Source: Lumbricus rubellus (Eukaryota > Annelida > Clitellata > Crassiclitellata > Lumbricidae). Taken from it: a stretch of DNA of 64,000 nucleotides. Location: NCBI GenBank assembly GCA_945859605.1, contig OX243815.1, positions 41,884,459-41,948,458 on the forward strand, read 5' to 3'. This document shows positions 1-10,929 of the stretch, one piece after another; within the stretch, counting starts at the first letter, position 1, and each line of letters opens with the position of its first letter. A program made the position numbers and the translations under genes. The notes beneath the pieces were generated by a model that saw only the letters and a program-made list of their open reading frames with translations, was not told the origin of the DNA and searched no databases.

Positions 1-184
1 GAGGTGTCGCATAGTCAAGGCAAGTCCATTCCAGGTTGCTGGACAGTCAGTCATTCGATTCAAATCAAAACAGAGAATGATTACCTGAATCCCACTGCCT
101 CATTTGTGAACTATGATGATTAATGTGTTAAAACATGGCTTCTTGAGGTTCCCTGACAGTATAATATCGAAATATTATTCTCAG

Positions 185-331
185 AATTTGGACTAACCGA
201 AGCTGAGCTGAAAGATCTGTACGAGATGTGGTCTACGAAGGTTCCTGCAGGCGAGGATTCCTCTTTCCAGGCGTTTTTTAAATGGATGGATGAAAATGAT
301 GAACCCGAGGACGAAGGAGCTGTCGGACCTG
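185..331 (+). CDS. Gene A acidic cassette exon
   Basis: Phase 1-1 exon of 147 nt between attattctcag and gtaagaag. It encodes FGLTEAELKDLYEMW, then VPAGEDSSFQAFFKWMDEN and EPEDEGAVGPG. Three aromatic/Trp positions (LYxxW, SFQAF, WMDEND) are conserved in every copy in the window. It is net acidic with no cysteine. It looks like two short helices with a flexible acidic end. Function unknown. Confidence 0.75.
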
Positions 332-1280
332 GTAAGAAGTTCTGCTGATTGCAAACGAAAGTAATCATGAAATCGAGATTTATGCAGCGCCGATAGAGGA
401 AAGAGTCAAGGACTAGATTGTTTCCAGGTGCTTTGTGAAAACGAACTCGAGAGACCTTATAAATGTCAAAATCGGTTCCAATTGGTCTAGCTGTCCGACA
501 GACAAACACTCGGTCAGTTAATTGATGACTGTCAAATGCGTTTAGCCTAACTAGCCTACTTTCGAAAAAATTAATTTTTTAGGTTAGAGACCAGCTTGAA
601 GGGTTCGCAGAGAAGGGTATCAGCACCAGCTTCCTTAAATTTTACCATTGCCAAATGTAACAAGAGAACTCTGCTATGCTGGCTGGTAATGAATAATTAT
701 TAGAGTTTGTAGGTTAGTGTCATCAATCGTTGCATTTGATCGGAATTCTCGCTTGCCTGGTTTTCGGAAATCAGCAATAACAATATGGCTTGAGTCAGCT
801 GTCGGTGCGATAATTATTATTATTATTAGGCCTTTTATAATTCTGATCAACACCATTTGCTTGCGTGTGTTTTAACTTGGACCTGGCAATACGTATGAAA
901 AGAATTATTGAAGTAGAATAATCCTTTGTTTTATAAAAAGGGCTTTAGACCTTTGTCGGCTGACTCATTGACCTGCACTAGCGTTAAGTTTATAACAATA
1001 ATTATTCTTGTTGAATTTTGTTGTAAATGTATGTTGCTGTTATGTGAATGTTGATGTGACATGCAAGTCAATAAACAATAAAAAATATCAAAGTCACTGA
1101 TGTAGTAAAATTATTTCCATACACGTAGAATAATGAAGTTATAGGCTAACTGTGGACAAGATTGCATGGCTTTTTTAGCGTGCAGTTGTAGGCTACACAA
1201 AATTTGAAGCAAGAATGGGTTTTGCAGTTCTAAAAATTCCTTAAAAACCGAACTGCAAGGTTGAATGATGTCGTGTTTAG

Positions 1281-1439
1281 AAACTCACTTTCGCAGGGCC
1301 ATAAAGTGGACCAGGAGGGTAATTAAATGGATCGAAAAGAAAACAAAGAGGGATGTCGGAGACGAACAACAAATTGCCGAAGTTCAACGATCAATTGACG
1401 AGGAACAGCCGCAAATAAACCAGCAGGAAATCGCCACAC
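1281..1439 (+). CDS. Gene A cationic cassette exon
   Basis: Phase 1-1 exon of 159 nt. The first half is a cationic Trp-containing amphipathic segment (THFRRAIKWTRRVIKWIEKK), the second half acidic and Gln-rich (DEQQIAEVQ, RSIDEEQPQ). The acceptor is gtcgtgtttag; the donor is gttagt. Read-through would stop one codon later at TAG 1442-1444. The cationic-helix-plus-acidic-tail layout resembles antimicrobial peptide precursors; that role is inference. Confidence 0.75.
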
Positions 1440-1801
1440 GTTAGTTGAATACTTTCTAAACATCCAGTCTTACGTGTTGGCCAGACCTATCAGCACGTAG
1501 GCCTACATACAAATAAGCTTAAGTAAAATTGCAAAAGGTCAGTATAATTATCAGCAACCTGCAAATCAATTTTTAATTCATTGAGCAGGAATGAGTCCTT
1601 CATTTAATTAGTTTAATAATATGAAACTTTTGCCTTTTAATATAAGCTCTCTAATTAAAAATATAACGGTATACCAAGTTCAAAGTTCGGTCAGTGACCT
1701 GAGCAACTTAATATTTTTCTAAACTGGTTCAGTGAAAACTTTCCTGATTACGATTAAAATTGCATTCACTAGTCGGCGTTCAATGCCATTTTTATCTACA
1801 G

Positions 1802-1906
1802 CCGACAAGAGAAATTTTGCTGCATGGTGGAAGAAGTTCGGGAAGATGTTCCAGCGGAAGAAACCAAGGTCATTAGAAGAGGACCAGCAGCAGAGTATCG
1901 TCAATG
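1802..1906 (+). CDS. Gene A Trp/Lys-rich cassette exon
   Basis: Phase 1-1 exon of 105 nt between tttttatctacag and gtcagt. It encodes ADKRNFAAWWKKFGKMFQRK, then KPRSLEEDQQQSIVNG. The WWKKFGKMFQRKK stretch is strongly cationic and aromatic. The R-S-L-E step marks the switch to an acidic/Gln tail. The homologous slot in the middle of gene B (18899-19012) is Pro/Arg-rich instead. Confidence 0.75.
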
Positions 1907-2975
1907 GTCAGTCATCAAATGGCCGCTCGCGATCTTCACATCACCTTGTCACCTTGTGCTGTCAGTTCGTTGAACTCTAGCGATCGTTAAGGCCAGCCTT
2001 AACGATCACTAGATCTTCCCATAACTGACACAAATAATTTCTCGAAACATAGTGCACTTCCTTTCCAGTGATAATCTTAAATGCTTCAATTAGATCTTCT
2101 CTGCTTCTCCGTCTCTTCAGTGTTGTTAGATCCCACATCTTCAGGCTTTCTTTGTAGTTCCAATCTTTCCCGCCTTCAGTCGTCATTCAACTCTCATTGC
2201 TCACCGACATAATTATCCGAATAAATATTGTTTGATTTTGCATTCTAAACACTCTTATTTCACTCTATTCTAATCCTATAGATTAGAACTGACATGATAT
2301 AAATAATCTGATCCGCATAATAACAATAGGGCCTAATGATAGTGATGATTATGATGATGATGACGACGACGACAATAATAATAATAATAATAATAATAAG
2401 TCATTAATAATATTATAATAATAATAATGTCAATAATTGACGAGTGCGTTTTTTTCAAGAAAATTTTTATCAATTACCAGTAAAAGGTTCGCACAAGAAG
2501 GAAAAGATTTAAATCCCTGCAGAACGTTGATGAAGGCCAACCGAAATAGGGCAATCAAAAATCTCTCAGACCACTGTCATTCTCTTGTCCAGAGGCGTAG
2601 ACAGGGGGTGGTTTGGGAGTTAAAACCCTCCCATTGGCTTAGGAAATAAGGTTTTTTTAAGGTTTATCCACTTAGATCAGAAAAACAAAACAATTGTTTG
2701 TAGTAACAATTGTTTTCTTCCCTTTATTACTTTATTCCCTTGTATTATTTAATTTATTTACTGTAATGCTGTTGGGTTGGTGCCTGGAAGGGCATCCGGC
2801 CATAAACCTCCCCATCATAAATTTCTGACTACGCCACTGCTCCTGTCCTTGAGCCAAAATGCTCAGTGAAGATAAGAAAAAGATTGTTCAGAACCTCTGG
2901 CGTTGGATAAAATTATCTGAGCGTAACCGTGGCTTTAAAGTTTGTAAAGTGAATAACAAATAATATTGTTTTTAG

Positions 2976-3041
2976 GCAATGAAGATGCAGAACTGCCGAA
3001 AGAAAACGTAGAAGATGAATCATTGGGTGTAAATGCGGCTG
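2976..3041 (+). CDS. Gene A short acidic spacer exon
   Basis: Phase 1-1 exon of 66 nt between attgtttttag and gtaagaaa. It encodes GNEDAELPKENVEDESLGVN and AAG. Four copies of this spacer occur in genes A and B. A Trp-rich segment immediately upstream (2859-2940) looks like a decayed cassette: copy A has a TAA before the spacer. Confidence 0.65.
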
Positions 3042-3100
3042 GTAAGAAACCCTATAGCAATTTATTTCAATCGTTTTGTCAGTTGCTCATTTGATCGTTA

Positions 3101-3300
3101 AGTCAGTCAGTCAGTCAGTCAGTCAGTCAGTCAGTCAGTCAGTCAGTCAGTCAGTCAGTCAGTCAGTCAGTCAGCCAGTCAGCTAGCTAGCCAGTCATTC
3201 ATTCAGTAGTTAGTTAGTCGGTCAGTCAGTCAGTCAGTCAGTCAGTCAGTCAGTCAGTCAGTCTGTCAATCAGCCAATCTGTTGTCAGTCAGTCATTCTT
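3101..3300. repeat. (TCAG)n microsatellite
   Basis: Two long runs of TCAG separated by imperfect units, in the intron after the acidic spacer exon. The same repeat follows the spacer in gene B at 20586-20745 and 33899-34090, and degenerately at 23399-23505. It therefore predates the cassette duplications. Confidence 0.95.
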
Positions 3301-3698
3301 TCAGTTTCAGATTCGCTTAGTTGGATATTAAGTCAGAGTTTCAGCTGGTTGTCTTCACGAACAATTGGGCATTTTTGTCAATGCGTCGATCAGTGAGTCA
3401 TTTGCGAGTGAATGATTGATTAGGGTGTTGGCGTGTGTCTTAATTGGGTTTAAGGTGGGTGCATGCATGGTTGGACAACTAGAGTGTGATATATCGAGTC
3501 AGTCGGTCAGCCGGACAGCCGGACGCCTGACTGCAGAGTGTCAAAATTAAAATGCGACCCTATCAAATTTGGTATCACCAGTTACTGCTGTATTTGGTAT
3601 TCGTGCTGCGTATTTGAGATTTCGAAGTGACGAAGAACATTAAATGCATCAACTGGGCCAATGCTTTTATTTATTATTGCATTCTTGTTATTGTTTAG

Positions 3699-3854
3699 CT
3701 TATAGTGGCCAGAAATTGTTCGACGCCTATCGCAAATGGCTAAAGACTGTTGGCGAAGGCAAAGATAGAACTTTCCAGAAATTCGCCGACCTATTCAACA
3801 TTCGGAAGCCTCGCAGCCTCGAGAGCGAACTTAGCGACGAGTCTAAGCTACCAG
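3699..3854 (+). CDS. Gene A Lys/Arg-rich helical cassette exon
   Basis: Phase 1-1 exon of 156 nt between ttattgtttag and gtatac. It encodes AYSGQKLFDAYRKWLKTVGE, then a basic stretch ending NIRKPRSLES and the acidic tail ELSDESKLPG. It is present once per gene, directly before the CBM14 exon. It shares the cationic-block, R-S-L-E, acidic-tail layout with the other cassettes. Confidence 0.75.
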
Positions 3855-4385
3855 GTATACACAAAATCAAGCGATTTTCATAAATTCATGCTAACAGAAA
3901 CAATTACGAATCAAGTTAATTAACACGATTAGCTGACCATATGTGACACAGAGGCTCAGAACCCGTCATATGTCGTTTTTGACCTTTTTATTTAGTCATA
4001 TTCTACAATGAACAAGCTCTAAAATGCTTTTAACAGAATGAAAATATCTTTTTTATAACTGAAGTTATGCTCGTTTGATTCTTTCATTAGTTTTTAGCGA
4101 GAAAACCAACCAAAAGTTACTGAATATTTGTGTAATCCAAGTATACTGAACCTACTAAGTTATTATTCTGCAATTGTTCTGGGCATTAGAGGCATATATT
4201 CTGAATCAGATAACGCAAACGGCATCAAAATTGGTTCACTACTTCACAAATTAGGGCGAATTCACAATCATATGCTGAACTGAAGAATAAACTGCATTCT
4301 TGACCCCTCTCGCCTATTTCGGCATCTAGCGCAATATCTAGGAAGCGAAATGCGACGGGTTTCAAGACACTGCGTCACATATTAT

Positions 4386-4500
4386 TGTGTGTAAGCATTT
4401 ATAAAGCACATTCTGTAGGTTGAACCGTTCAGAAGCATTCCTAGTGCGCAAGATCTCGCGGGAAGAAGCAGATTTTGAGAAGAGAGGACGAAAAAACACT
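4386..4500 (-). repeat. LINE 3'-end fragment
   Basis: On the minus strand this reads as the 3' tail of the LINE at 59.5-62.5 kb: the same order of a GCGCACT motif, GCTTCTGAACGGTT and a TTTATAAATGCTTA end. Related minus-strand fragments lie at 21021-21125 and 34854-34962, so the insertion predates the cassette duplications. Confidence 0.6.
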
Positions 4501-4511
4501 GCCAGCTAGAA

Positions 4512-4763
4512 TTGCAGAACGAATGGATAAAAGAATGCGCAAAACGTAGGCCTAGGTCCTATTACTACCATCAATTCAAACAACAAGGCAAGATGAAACA
4601 GGCTGACAGCATATTAAAACAAGAGGGGAAACGTAGCCTATGGAAGAAATTGAACAAAATGTGTGAACATCATCAAATTGCAAATGGACTAAATGCATTA
4701 ATGGGCTACCAGCAATTCGAATATTTATTAAACATTTTCATAATTAGGCCTAATCAGGAATAA
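4512..4763 (+). other. Conserved open segment, unknown
   Basis: An 83-codon open frame, Lys/Arg/Tyr-rich at the start (AKRRPRSYYYHQFKQQG) and later SLWKKLNKMCEHHQ. The gene B duplicate (34982-35215) keeps it open almost unchanged. No convincing splice signals or start context were found. It could be an optional exon, an exonised repeat or chance. Confidence 0.3.
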
Positions 4764-5238
4764 TTATTACTATCAACAGACGGAAAACAGTCAAAGCAAT
4801 ACTTATTACAAAATGCAGGAGCAGCTGACTTGCTGAAATTGTAATCTCCAAATTTCAAAAGCGCCTCTCGAAAGCCAAGCGAAAATATAATTAGGCTATT
4901 GGATAGGTTACTTAGGCCTACTGGTTATTCGCGGCGCTGAAATAATTTCTAGCTGTGATCTTCTGTCAAATGATTCTATTACTGGGTCAAAATTAATTGA
5001 ATGGTTGATTGATTGATTGCTTGATTGATCCCTTGCTTGCTTGATTGATTGACGCTTTACTCCAGAAGACCTCCCAGATGACATTCGAGCTGCCCCATCA
5101 AGTTACTTTTTCTAACCGTGTTAAAACCTAACAGTTCAGATTTCCCCATGTGCAACCATGTTCGGAGAGCTTTAGCAAACTCCATGTTATTATATGCTTA
5201 GGCCTACATTAATTATGGTACAATGTTTTGTCTTTTAG

Positions 5239-5501
5239 ACAAGGAGATCCCCGAAGGCGAGGAAAAAGAGAAGGAAGTCCCAGCGGAGGAATCGAAGCCA
5301 AATGACACGAACGGAGGCTACAGCTGCGAGAAGAACAGTCCGTGCAACATAGAGAACATCGTCAACGAACAGTTCTACTTTGCAACGACATCTACCGATA
5401 AGTTCATCCAATGCGACGCCTGGGGCGGATGCCACACCTTGACCTGCGACGATGGGCTCGTCTGGGATGACCAGATCAAAACGTGCGGACTACGTACATA
5501 A
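5239..5501 (+). CDS. Gene A terminal exon: acidic linker plus CBM14 chitin-binding domain
   Basis: The acceptor tgttttgtcttttag opens a phase 1 exon that ends at a TAA. The first 25 residues are a Glu/Lys linker. Then come six cysteines: YSCEKNSPC, FIQCDAWGGC, HTLTC and IKTC. The FYFATTSTDKF and DGLVWDDQIKTC segments match the peritrophin-A/CBM14 (chitin-binding type 2) fold, which holds three disulphides and binds chitin or mucin-like matrix extracellularly. It is about 60 residues, as usual for the domain. The gene B copy at 35716-35978 has the same length. Confident in the domain; actual chitin binding is inferred. Confidence 0.85.
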
Positions 5502-5725
5502 CTAACGCATCCAAGAAAATGCAGCTCTTGAGCCTTTCTGGCTCCTAAGTTTTCGGAAAAGGACACGAAACTTTAAGACATAAAAGCAAATCTACTAATG
5601 AAATAGGCCTACCATGACAACTCTGAATGTCTCTGATAATTGCGTAGCTTTATGTAAAATATATTTGATTAAGTTTTAGCACATGATAATCTTATGACTT
5701 GAAGTTGATAATGATTAGCTTAGGT

Positions 5726-5731
5726 AATAAA
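5726..5731 (+). terminator. Gene A poly(A) signal candidate
   Basis: AATAAA about 225 nt after the stop codon of the CBM14 exon. Confidence 0.5.
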
Positions 5732-5839
5732 GTCATTGAAATCCTAACTTGTTTTGAATAGGTTAATTAGAGTATAATAATAGCCTACTATACACCATAC
5801 ATCATATCTTCAATGCATGCATTGATTGCTGCACACGCT

Positions 5840-6060
5840 AAAATGTTTCTCTCGGGGTTCCCCTCCATCCTCTCTCCGTCTCTGTATGTCTGTTTGTCTG
5901 CCTATCTCTTTCTCTCTTTATTTCTTTCTTTCTTTCTGTCTGTCTCTGTTCTGTCTATGTCTTTGTCTGTCGGTCTGTCTGTTTCTTCCTAGTCTCTACC
6001 TCACTGTCTCCTTTCTTCTGCCTATCTAACTGCCTCTTCATTCCCCTTTTTCTTTATCCC
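5840..6060. repeat. CT-rich low-complexity tract
   Basis: Runs of tctgtctgtctc and tttctttctttc downstream of gene A. A shorter homologous CT-rich tract follows gene B at about 36330-36430. Confidence 0.85.
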
Positions 6061-6375
6061 CCCTCACTAAAACGCTATCAATTAGTAAAGTCATCCCTGG
6101 GCCGCAGGCCCATTGGCGAGGCGCTCATCTCCTTTCCTAAGCCCTTGAGCCGGCAATGGACGAATCCCAAGGTCCTGAGAATTAAAAAATTTCGGCTGCG
6201 AGAAACAAACGACTTTCAAAAACAATTGAATTTATGCGAAGCTCAATAGCCTAAAGTTTCTAAACCAAGATCGCATCACTAGATATGCTTATTTCTACGA
6301 ACGTCATAGGATTAATGTGTAGCATTATAGGGTATAATTGGCCATTGGTCTAGACAGCTGCTGCAAAGGAAAGAG

Positions 6376-6394
6376 AGAGATCAAGAGAGAGAGG

Positions 6395-6436
<42 letters not shown>
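6376..6436. repeat. (GA)n microsatellite
   Basis: GA/GAGGGA repeats in the A-B intergenic region. A tRNA-like SINE fragment may lie just upstream at 6100-6190 (weak). Confidence 0.9.
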
Positions 6437-6534
6437 ATGACAGGGAGAGAGGAAGGGATTTTCAGGGGAGAGGAGGAAGAGGACTCGCGTTGATCACACA
6501 TATGACTAGCGATTAATCGAGTCCCCCCACCTAT

Positions 6535-7960
6535 GTGGAATCCAGGTTTCTGGAAATTCTGGGAGGAGACAATCGAACGTACGGCGGACGATCGCCGAGG
6601 CGCGTTGTGCCGAGAGGGTTATGGGTATGGGAATGTGGAGGGGGAATTTCCACATTGCAAATGGTAGCATTTCATGCTGTCATCTTAACAAACAGCTGTA
6701 CTTTTCCCATTGCTGATAAGAGTGGCCTCAGACTTTAAAAAAAATATAGACTATACTCAGTGTGAGAATTGTGGAAAAATAACTGAGGGGATTGGACCAT
6801 TATCCACTTGGAAATGGGGTGTAAAAACATACTTTAACATGGGGCTCTAAGAAAGATTTTGGGGTTGAAACCCCCAACCACCGGCAATTCTCACCCTGGC
6901 TATACTACAAAATAATTTATGTTTGAGTTTCCAAATTGTAATGGTACCATTTTGTGATGTCATTTAGCAAAAATACTCAATTATTTCAATAAGCTTACTC
7001 ATAAAAGAGTGTTTTAAGATTTCAATAAATATAATTGCACTTAGGATAATAATTTCTTTATGTATCGAGTTCAGCAGCTCAGTTCTAGTGCTGTATGGCT
7101 ATGAGCATATATGATAATGACGTGAGTAGACCTACACAATTTAGTGGCTGATCGACTCTGATATCTTCACTGCACCTGCTTGCAATTCGGATGAGTTTCC
7201 TGGACAGCTAAAAGAAACTGTAACCCTGACATTGGATAAAGTCCTCCGAATAGGAAGGAATATGGAGGAGGGGGATGTGCCCCCTCCCCAGTCCTGATTT
7301 TTTTAAATTTCCACACAGCAATGGCAGCATTTCAGGCTGTCATTTAAAACCCCAGAATTTCATTGTTAAAGACATGATTTATGACTGCAATAAAATAATG
7401 TCCCCTTACCTCCGTTTAAATGTTTGAATCTCCATTATGTAATGATAGGCTATTAACTTAGTATTAAGTTGTCATCTTATTCAAATTGATAATTTTAAAT
7501 TCTGATAGTTAAGCTTATAGGCCCTACATTAATTTTTAGTTTAAGACTTCTGAGAGTTGCCTCTCGAGACTCGACTGCTTAAATTTTTTGGAATTTTCAC
7601 GCTGCAACCGTAGGTTTTTTAAAGCTGTCGTCTTAACCAAATTAGACTCTACTCATGATTTCAGTGCTCAGAGACATGGTTTAAGATTTCAATAAATGTC
7701 TCCTCCCATTGACAGCCTATTGCTTAAGAATCTTTTTTAGCCTATTTGCACACTGTAATGTTAGCGTTTTAAGCTGTCATCTTAACAAAATAGTTGCTCA
7801 TTATGGATAAATAGTGGATTACACGGCATAAATTTTTACTGATGTAGAGGAATATTTATGAAATATTGGGGGATATAAGCATCGTCGTCCCTCCACCACA
7901 AACTTTGATGGGGGACCGTCCTTGCCATCTAAGCCTCCGCTCATGGTCTTAGGCGACCTT
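6535..7960. repeat. Degenerate dispersed repeat cluster between genes A and B
   Basis: A motif near ttccacactgcaatggtagc followed by ttaagctgtcatcttaacaa recurs with divergence at about 6645, 6915, 7305, 7590 and 7745. A relative sits at about 39905, upstream of gene C, with a similar following block (ggggatataagc...ccaccaca). No coding potential seen. It is either an old tandem repeat or a decayed transposon also present upstream of gene C. Confidence 0.55.
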
Positions 7961-8689
7961 CTGAACCAGTCACAAGGTGGTTCTCGACTGAGGCAATAAA
8001 GGCAAAGACAGCGTCGTCGGTTAGAGCAGAAAGGGAAAGAATCTGGACTCAGCGAGGACAAAAGACGCTGTCGTCGCCACCGCTGTACAACAAACGACTC
8101 ACGGACTGCTTATTAGGGGCTGCGGCCTGCGGGTACAGTATTTCTTGCTACCCGACCCCTACCCGTGCGCTGTGCGAGAAACCCTTTGAATCCTAGGCTA
8201 CATGTAGTTCTTAACCCTCGGGCTACCAGGTTTTTCCAGACGTCTTTCGTTTGGAATAAAATTTTGACGTTTTAAGCAGCTGTAGAGGGTTCATTGGCAC
8301 ACATTTTGAGCAAAAAGTTTTGGTCATAGCCCATTTCGTTCGAAAGTTATTCCCGATATACGCAAGGCACCAGAGGGTGGATACCACCCACTTAGATTAT
8401 CGACTAGGCCTATATCTTTTCCGCCATTTAACATGAAGAGGCACAAATTATACCATTCTATAGGGGGAATGGGGGCTACACATCCGTGCTCACTGAGTTG
8501 TCTTTGACAAACGGAAATGCTCAAAATAAATTAAAATGTATATAAAGGTGTTTTTTTTTCATAAAGTTGTCATGTTTTTCCTAATAACTTTAAGTTTTTG
8601 CCTAAGACGCATGAGCATATGAATTGTACATTGTACTTAAGAGGGGATAGCTAACCATCTACCTCGCCGTCTCATCTTCCCACTGACAC

Positions 8690-8840
8690 AGTGCGGTCGC
8701 TGTGTTCATTATGGCTGAGTTAACTTGGAGGGGGTGATGAAAATCTCGACACAGGTTTCTGCCCTGGTGGGATTTTACCCCACCTCGAACTCTCGGTGGG
8801 CAGTATAGCACGCCAACCACTAGACTACCTCACAATTGTG
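8690..8840 (-). repeat. tRNA-derived SINE (minus strand)
   Basis: On the minus strand a box A-like GTAGTCTAGTGGTTGGCGTG is followed by a box B-like GAGTTCGAGGTGGGG at tRNA spacing. There is no intact cloverleaf, so it is a SINE and not a tRNA gene. The rest of 8000-9650 shows nothing coding. Confidence 0.6.
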
Positions 8841-9670
8841 TGCTTACTATAGCTAAAGAATAATTGAAGACTTGACGGATGTTATATTCCAAGGTGCAGT
8901 TGAACTGAGACCGGCAAAAGACAGAGTGACCTTTAAAATAATTATGTCTACACTGTAGAAATTTACAATTCCGTTATCTTAAAACAGCGAAATCGGTTGT
9001 CATATGATGACATAATAATTATTATATCATTTGGCAGTTGAACTGAGACAAAAGGGCAAAAGACCCAAAGGTCTAGACTATATAGATTTACCACTTCATT
9101 ATAAAAATCTAAAAACAGCGAAATCGGTTGTCATATGGTGACGTATTGTAGGCCTATCAAAATTAATGGCAAACGATTCTTGCTTTGACATAAAGTCATA
9201 GTCTAGACATACAACAAGTAGGCTATCCGTTATTTTGTCGATCAGTCGTGATTTACAACGATGGGCCAATTAATTGAACCTCGTCTTTATCAGATTTACA
9301 TACTGTATAATGTATATATTTATTATAGGCCTAATCTTTTAACAAATTACCACACTGCATGAACGATGGTTCTCGTCTGAATAGGTCTAATCATTTCGTT
9401 GCTCGCCGACAAAAAGTGAGCTACATAACCTTGCTTCAAACCAAACCAATGTTGTCGTGGTGCAAAAAATGCTTCAGAACATGGTCAAAGAATTGTGTGT
9501 AACTATTGACTACTAACACTTTTATAGTGGTAGTGACCGCTCGCTACCGTTATCAAACAAAGTTAGACTTACAGTTATAACATAGAAAACATTGCCTGCA
9601 ACTTGCGGGATGAAGATGTAGTCAACTCGCAGCGAGTTACTCGCTCCTTATTGGTCATTGGCTCGAGCCG

Positions 9671-9703
9671 AAGCGTTTGACAGCGATGACTTTATTACAA
9701 CCA
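9671..9703 (+). promoter_or_regulatory. Conserved upstream block of gene B
   Basis: AAGCGTTTGACAGCG followed by ACTTTATT and AACCA recurs almost unchanged upstream of gene C at 40291-40320. GCGTTTGACAG occurs again at 9979, just after the gene B TATA box. Conservation between paralogous promoters suggests a cis-element. Confidence 0.45.
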
Positions 9704-9771
9704 GTCGATGATATCCGTATAGGACACAGCAATAAAACCATTCTTCTATTAAGGATTTACAGCCTATCAAG

Positions 9772-9900
9772 CATGCCTGTCATCATTGAGGAAGTTGTAG
9801 GGTGGTCGCCCGATAATATATCATTCAAATCTTTTAGGCTATAATACATGTCTGTCATCATTGATGAAGTTGTACGATGGTCGTCCGATCATGCAATATA
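9772..9900 (+). repeat. Tandem duplication upstream of gene B promoter
   Basis: Two imperfect copies (9772-9821 and 9847-9900) share TGTCATCATTGA, GAAGTTGTA, TGGTCG and CCGAT. They lie 65-190 bp upstream of the TATA box. Confidence 0.7.
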
Positions 9901-9910
9901 TTATCGAAAG

Positions 9911-9978
9911 CCTTCATCTTTTATAGACAGAAATTTGATTGATTTTATCAATCATATTTCTGCCTATAAAAGATGAGG
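9911..9978. promoter_or_regulatory. Near-perfect hairpin overlapping the gene B TATA box
   Basis: The left arm 9911-9943 and right arm 9947-9978 are inverted copies with two mismatches, a one-base bulge and a 3-nt loop. The right arm contains TATAAAAG at 9965-9972, 118 bp before the ATG. Gene C has a TATA-like motif at the matching place but no hairpin. Confidence 0.8.
9965..9972 (+). promoter_or_regulatory. Gene B TATA box
   Basis: TATAAAAG, 118 bp upstream of the signal-peptide ATG. The downstream leader aligns with that of gene C (gtcgtca, tcttgc, gtgttacagcttg-like blocks). Confidence 0.65.
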
Positions 9979-10082
9979 GCGTTTGACAGAGTTGACCGAT
10001 CAAAGGAAAGTCGTCAGAGTCTTGCATCACAGCACTCGTGTTTCAAGGTGCTACAACTTGATCGTTTCGCATGCAGGGCAGG

Positions 10083-10176
10083 ATGAGGGTCGTTCTGATT
10101 CTGTCCTTGGCCTTGGTTCTTCTGGTCTCCAAGTCTTTCGCTGCGCCTTCTTTGGTCGACGCTCCTGAGGCCGCAG
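10083..10176 (+). CDS. Gene B exon 1: signal peptide
   Basis: The ATG opens MRVVLILSLALVLLVSKSFA, then APSLVDAPEAAG: a basic n-region, Leu/Val core and an A-x-A-like cleavage site. The donor gtgaga follows in phase 1. It closely resembles gene C exon 1 (MRVVLFLFLSLALL...). The ATG is supported by the TATA spacing and this conservation. Confidence 0.85.
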
Positions 10177-10599
10177 GTGAGATTGTATAGCTATTGTATT
10201 TTAACTGTAAATTAGTCTGCATTTAGTCTTATATAAGAATATATTTCGTCTTTGTTCATTAACCCAAACAATGTCTTAATCAGTTGTTTAAAAGAAACTT
10301 GCGGATAATGGACACACGTTTTGATTTAGCCTTCTTCACTGAGACAATAAATCCTTCATAATTCGATCACTGTAAAATATTATAATTATGATAAGAACTT
10401 ATTGTAAGTTATTATGACTGCTTCGATATGAAACCTATTGGCTTTAATTCCATCAGCAGATCCATCTGAAGTGAAGTCTTAGCTATGGCAAGTGGCCCAA
10501 CTAAAAGGCGAAAAACCTTGAGTTAGACGTTAAAGCTGTTTATAGTTCTGCATCGTTTTTTATGTTATATTCATTTATTTTATTTTTCGCATTTACTAC

Positions 10600-10808
10600 A
10601 GCGCCTCTTTGAGCTCTCTGCTCAGAAATGCTCCCGACTACAGCGCGGACACTGTATTTGAGTTTCACACCGAAGCGCATGAGCAATCGCAAGTGAAAGA
10701 CTTGCGAAAGGTCACTACGCTGCGGCTTGAGGTGGATTTGAACCTGGAACTTCCGGTTCCAAGGCAGTGAAGGCACCGAACCTGCCACTACACCCTGCGC
10801 CCCGCTGC
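10600..10808 (-). repeat. tRNA-derived SINE (minus strand) in gene B intron 1
   Basis: The minus strand reads GGGCGCAGGGTGTAGTGGCA, then a box B-like GGTTCAAATCC at 10733-10743, then an unrelated body and a GAGGCGC tail. It is the same family as the plus-strand copy at 48585-48836. Confidence 0.75.
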
Positions 10809-10929
10809 ATGGCTGTAAAGCAGAATATTAGCACGCTTATAAATTTCTTGATGTGATAAAGTAATAAATTCATATAATCACTTAAATTCGGAAAATAGAC
10901 AAAAATAGATGGTATTATACCGTGCATAG

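Larger units (their letters stand above)
185..5731 (+). other. Gene A locus, 3' part of a modular secreted-precursor gene
   Basis: Six exons are visible (185-331, 1281-1439, 1802-1906, 2976-3041, 3699-3854, 5239-5501). All have AG acceptors and GT donors in phase 1, and the last carries a stop codon followed by AATAAA at 5726-5731. The signal-peptide exon lies left of the window. Exon order is acidic cassette, cationic cassette, Trp-rich cationic cassette, short acidic spacer, Lys/Arg-rich cassette, chitin-binding domain. It matches the 3' half of gene B (24.6-36.0 kb) exon for exon, so A and B are tandem paralogs. I do not recognise the family. The reading is from splice signals and conserved frames only; no transcript data were available. 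Confidence 0.75.
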
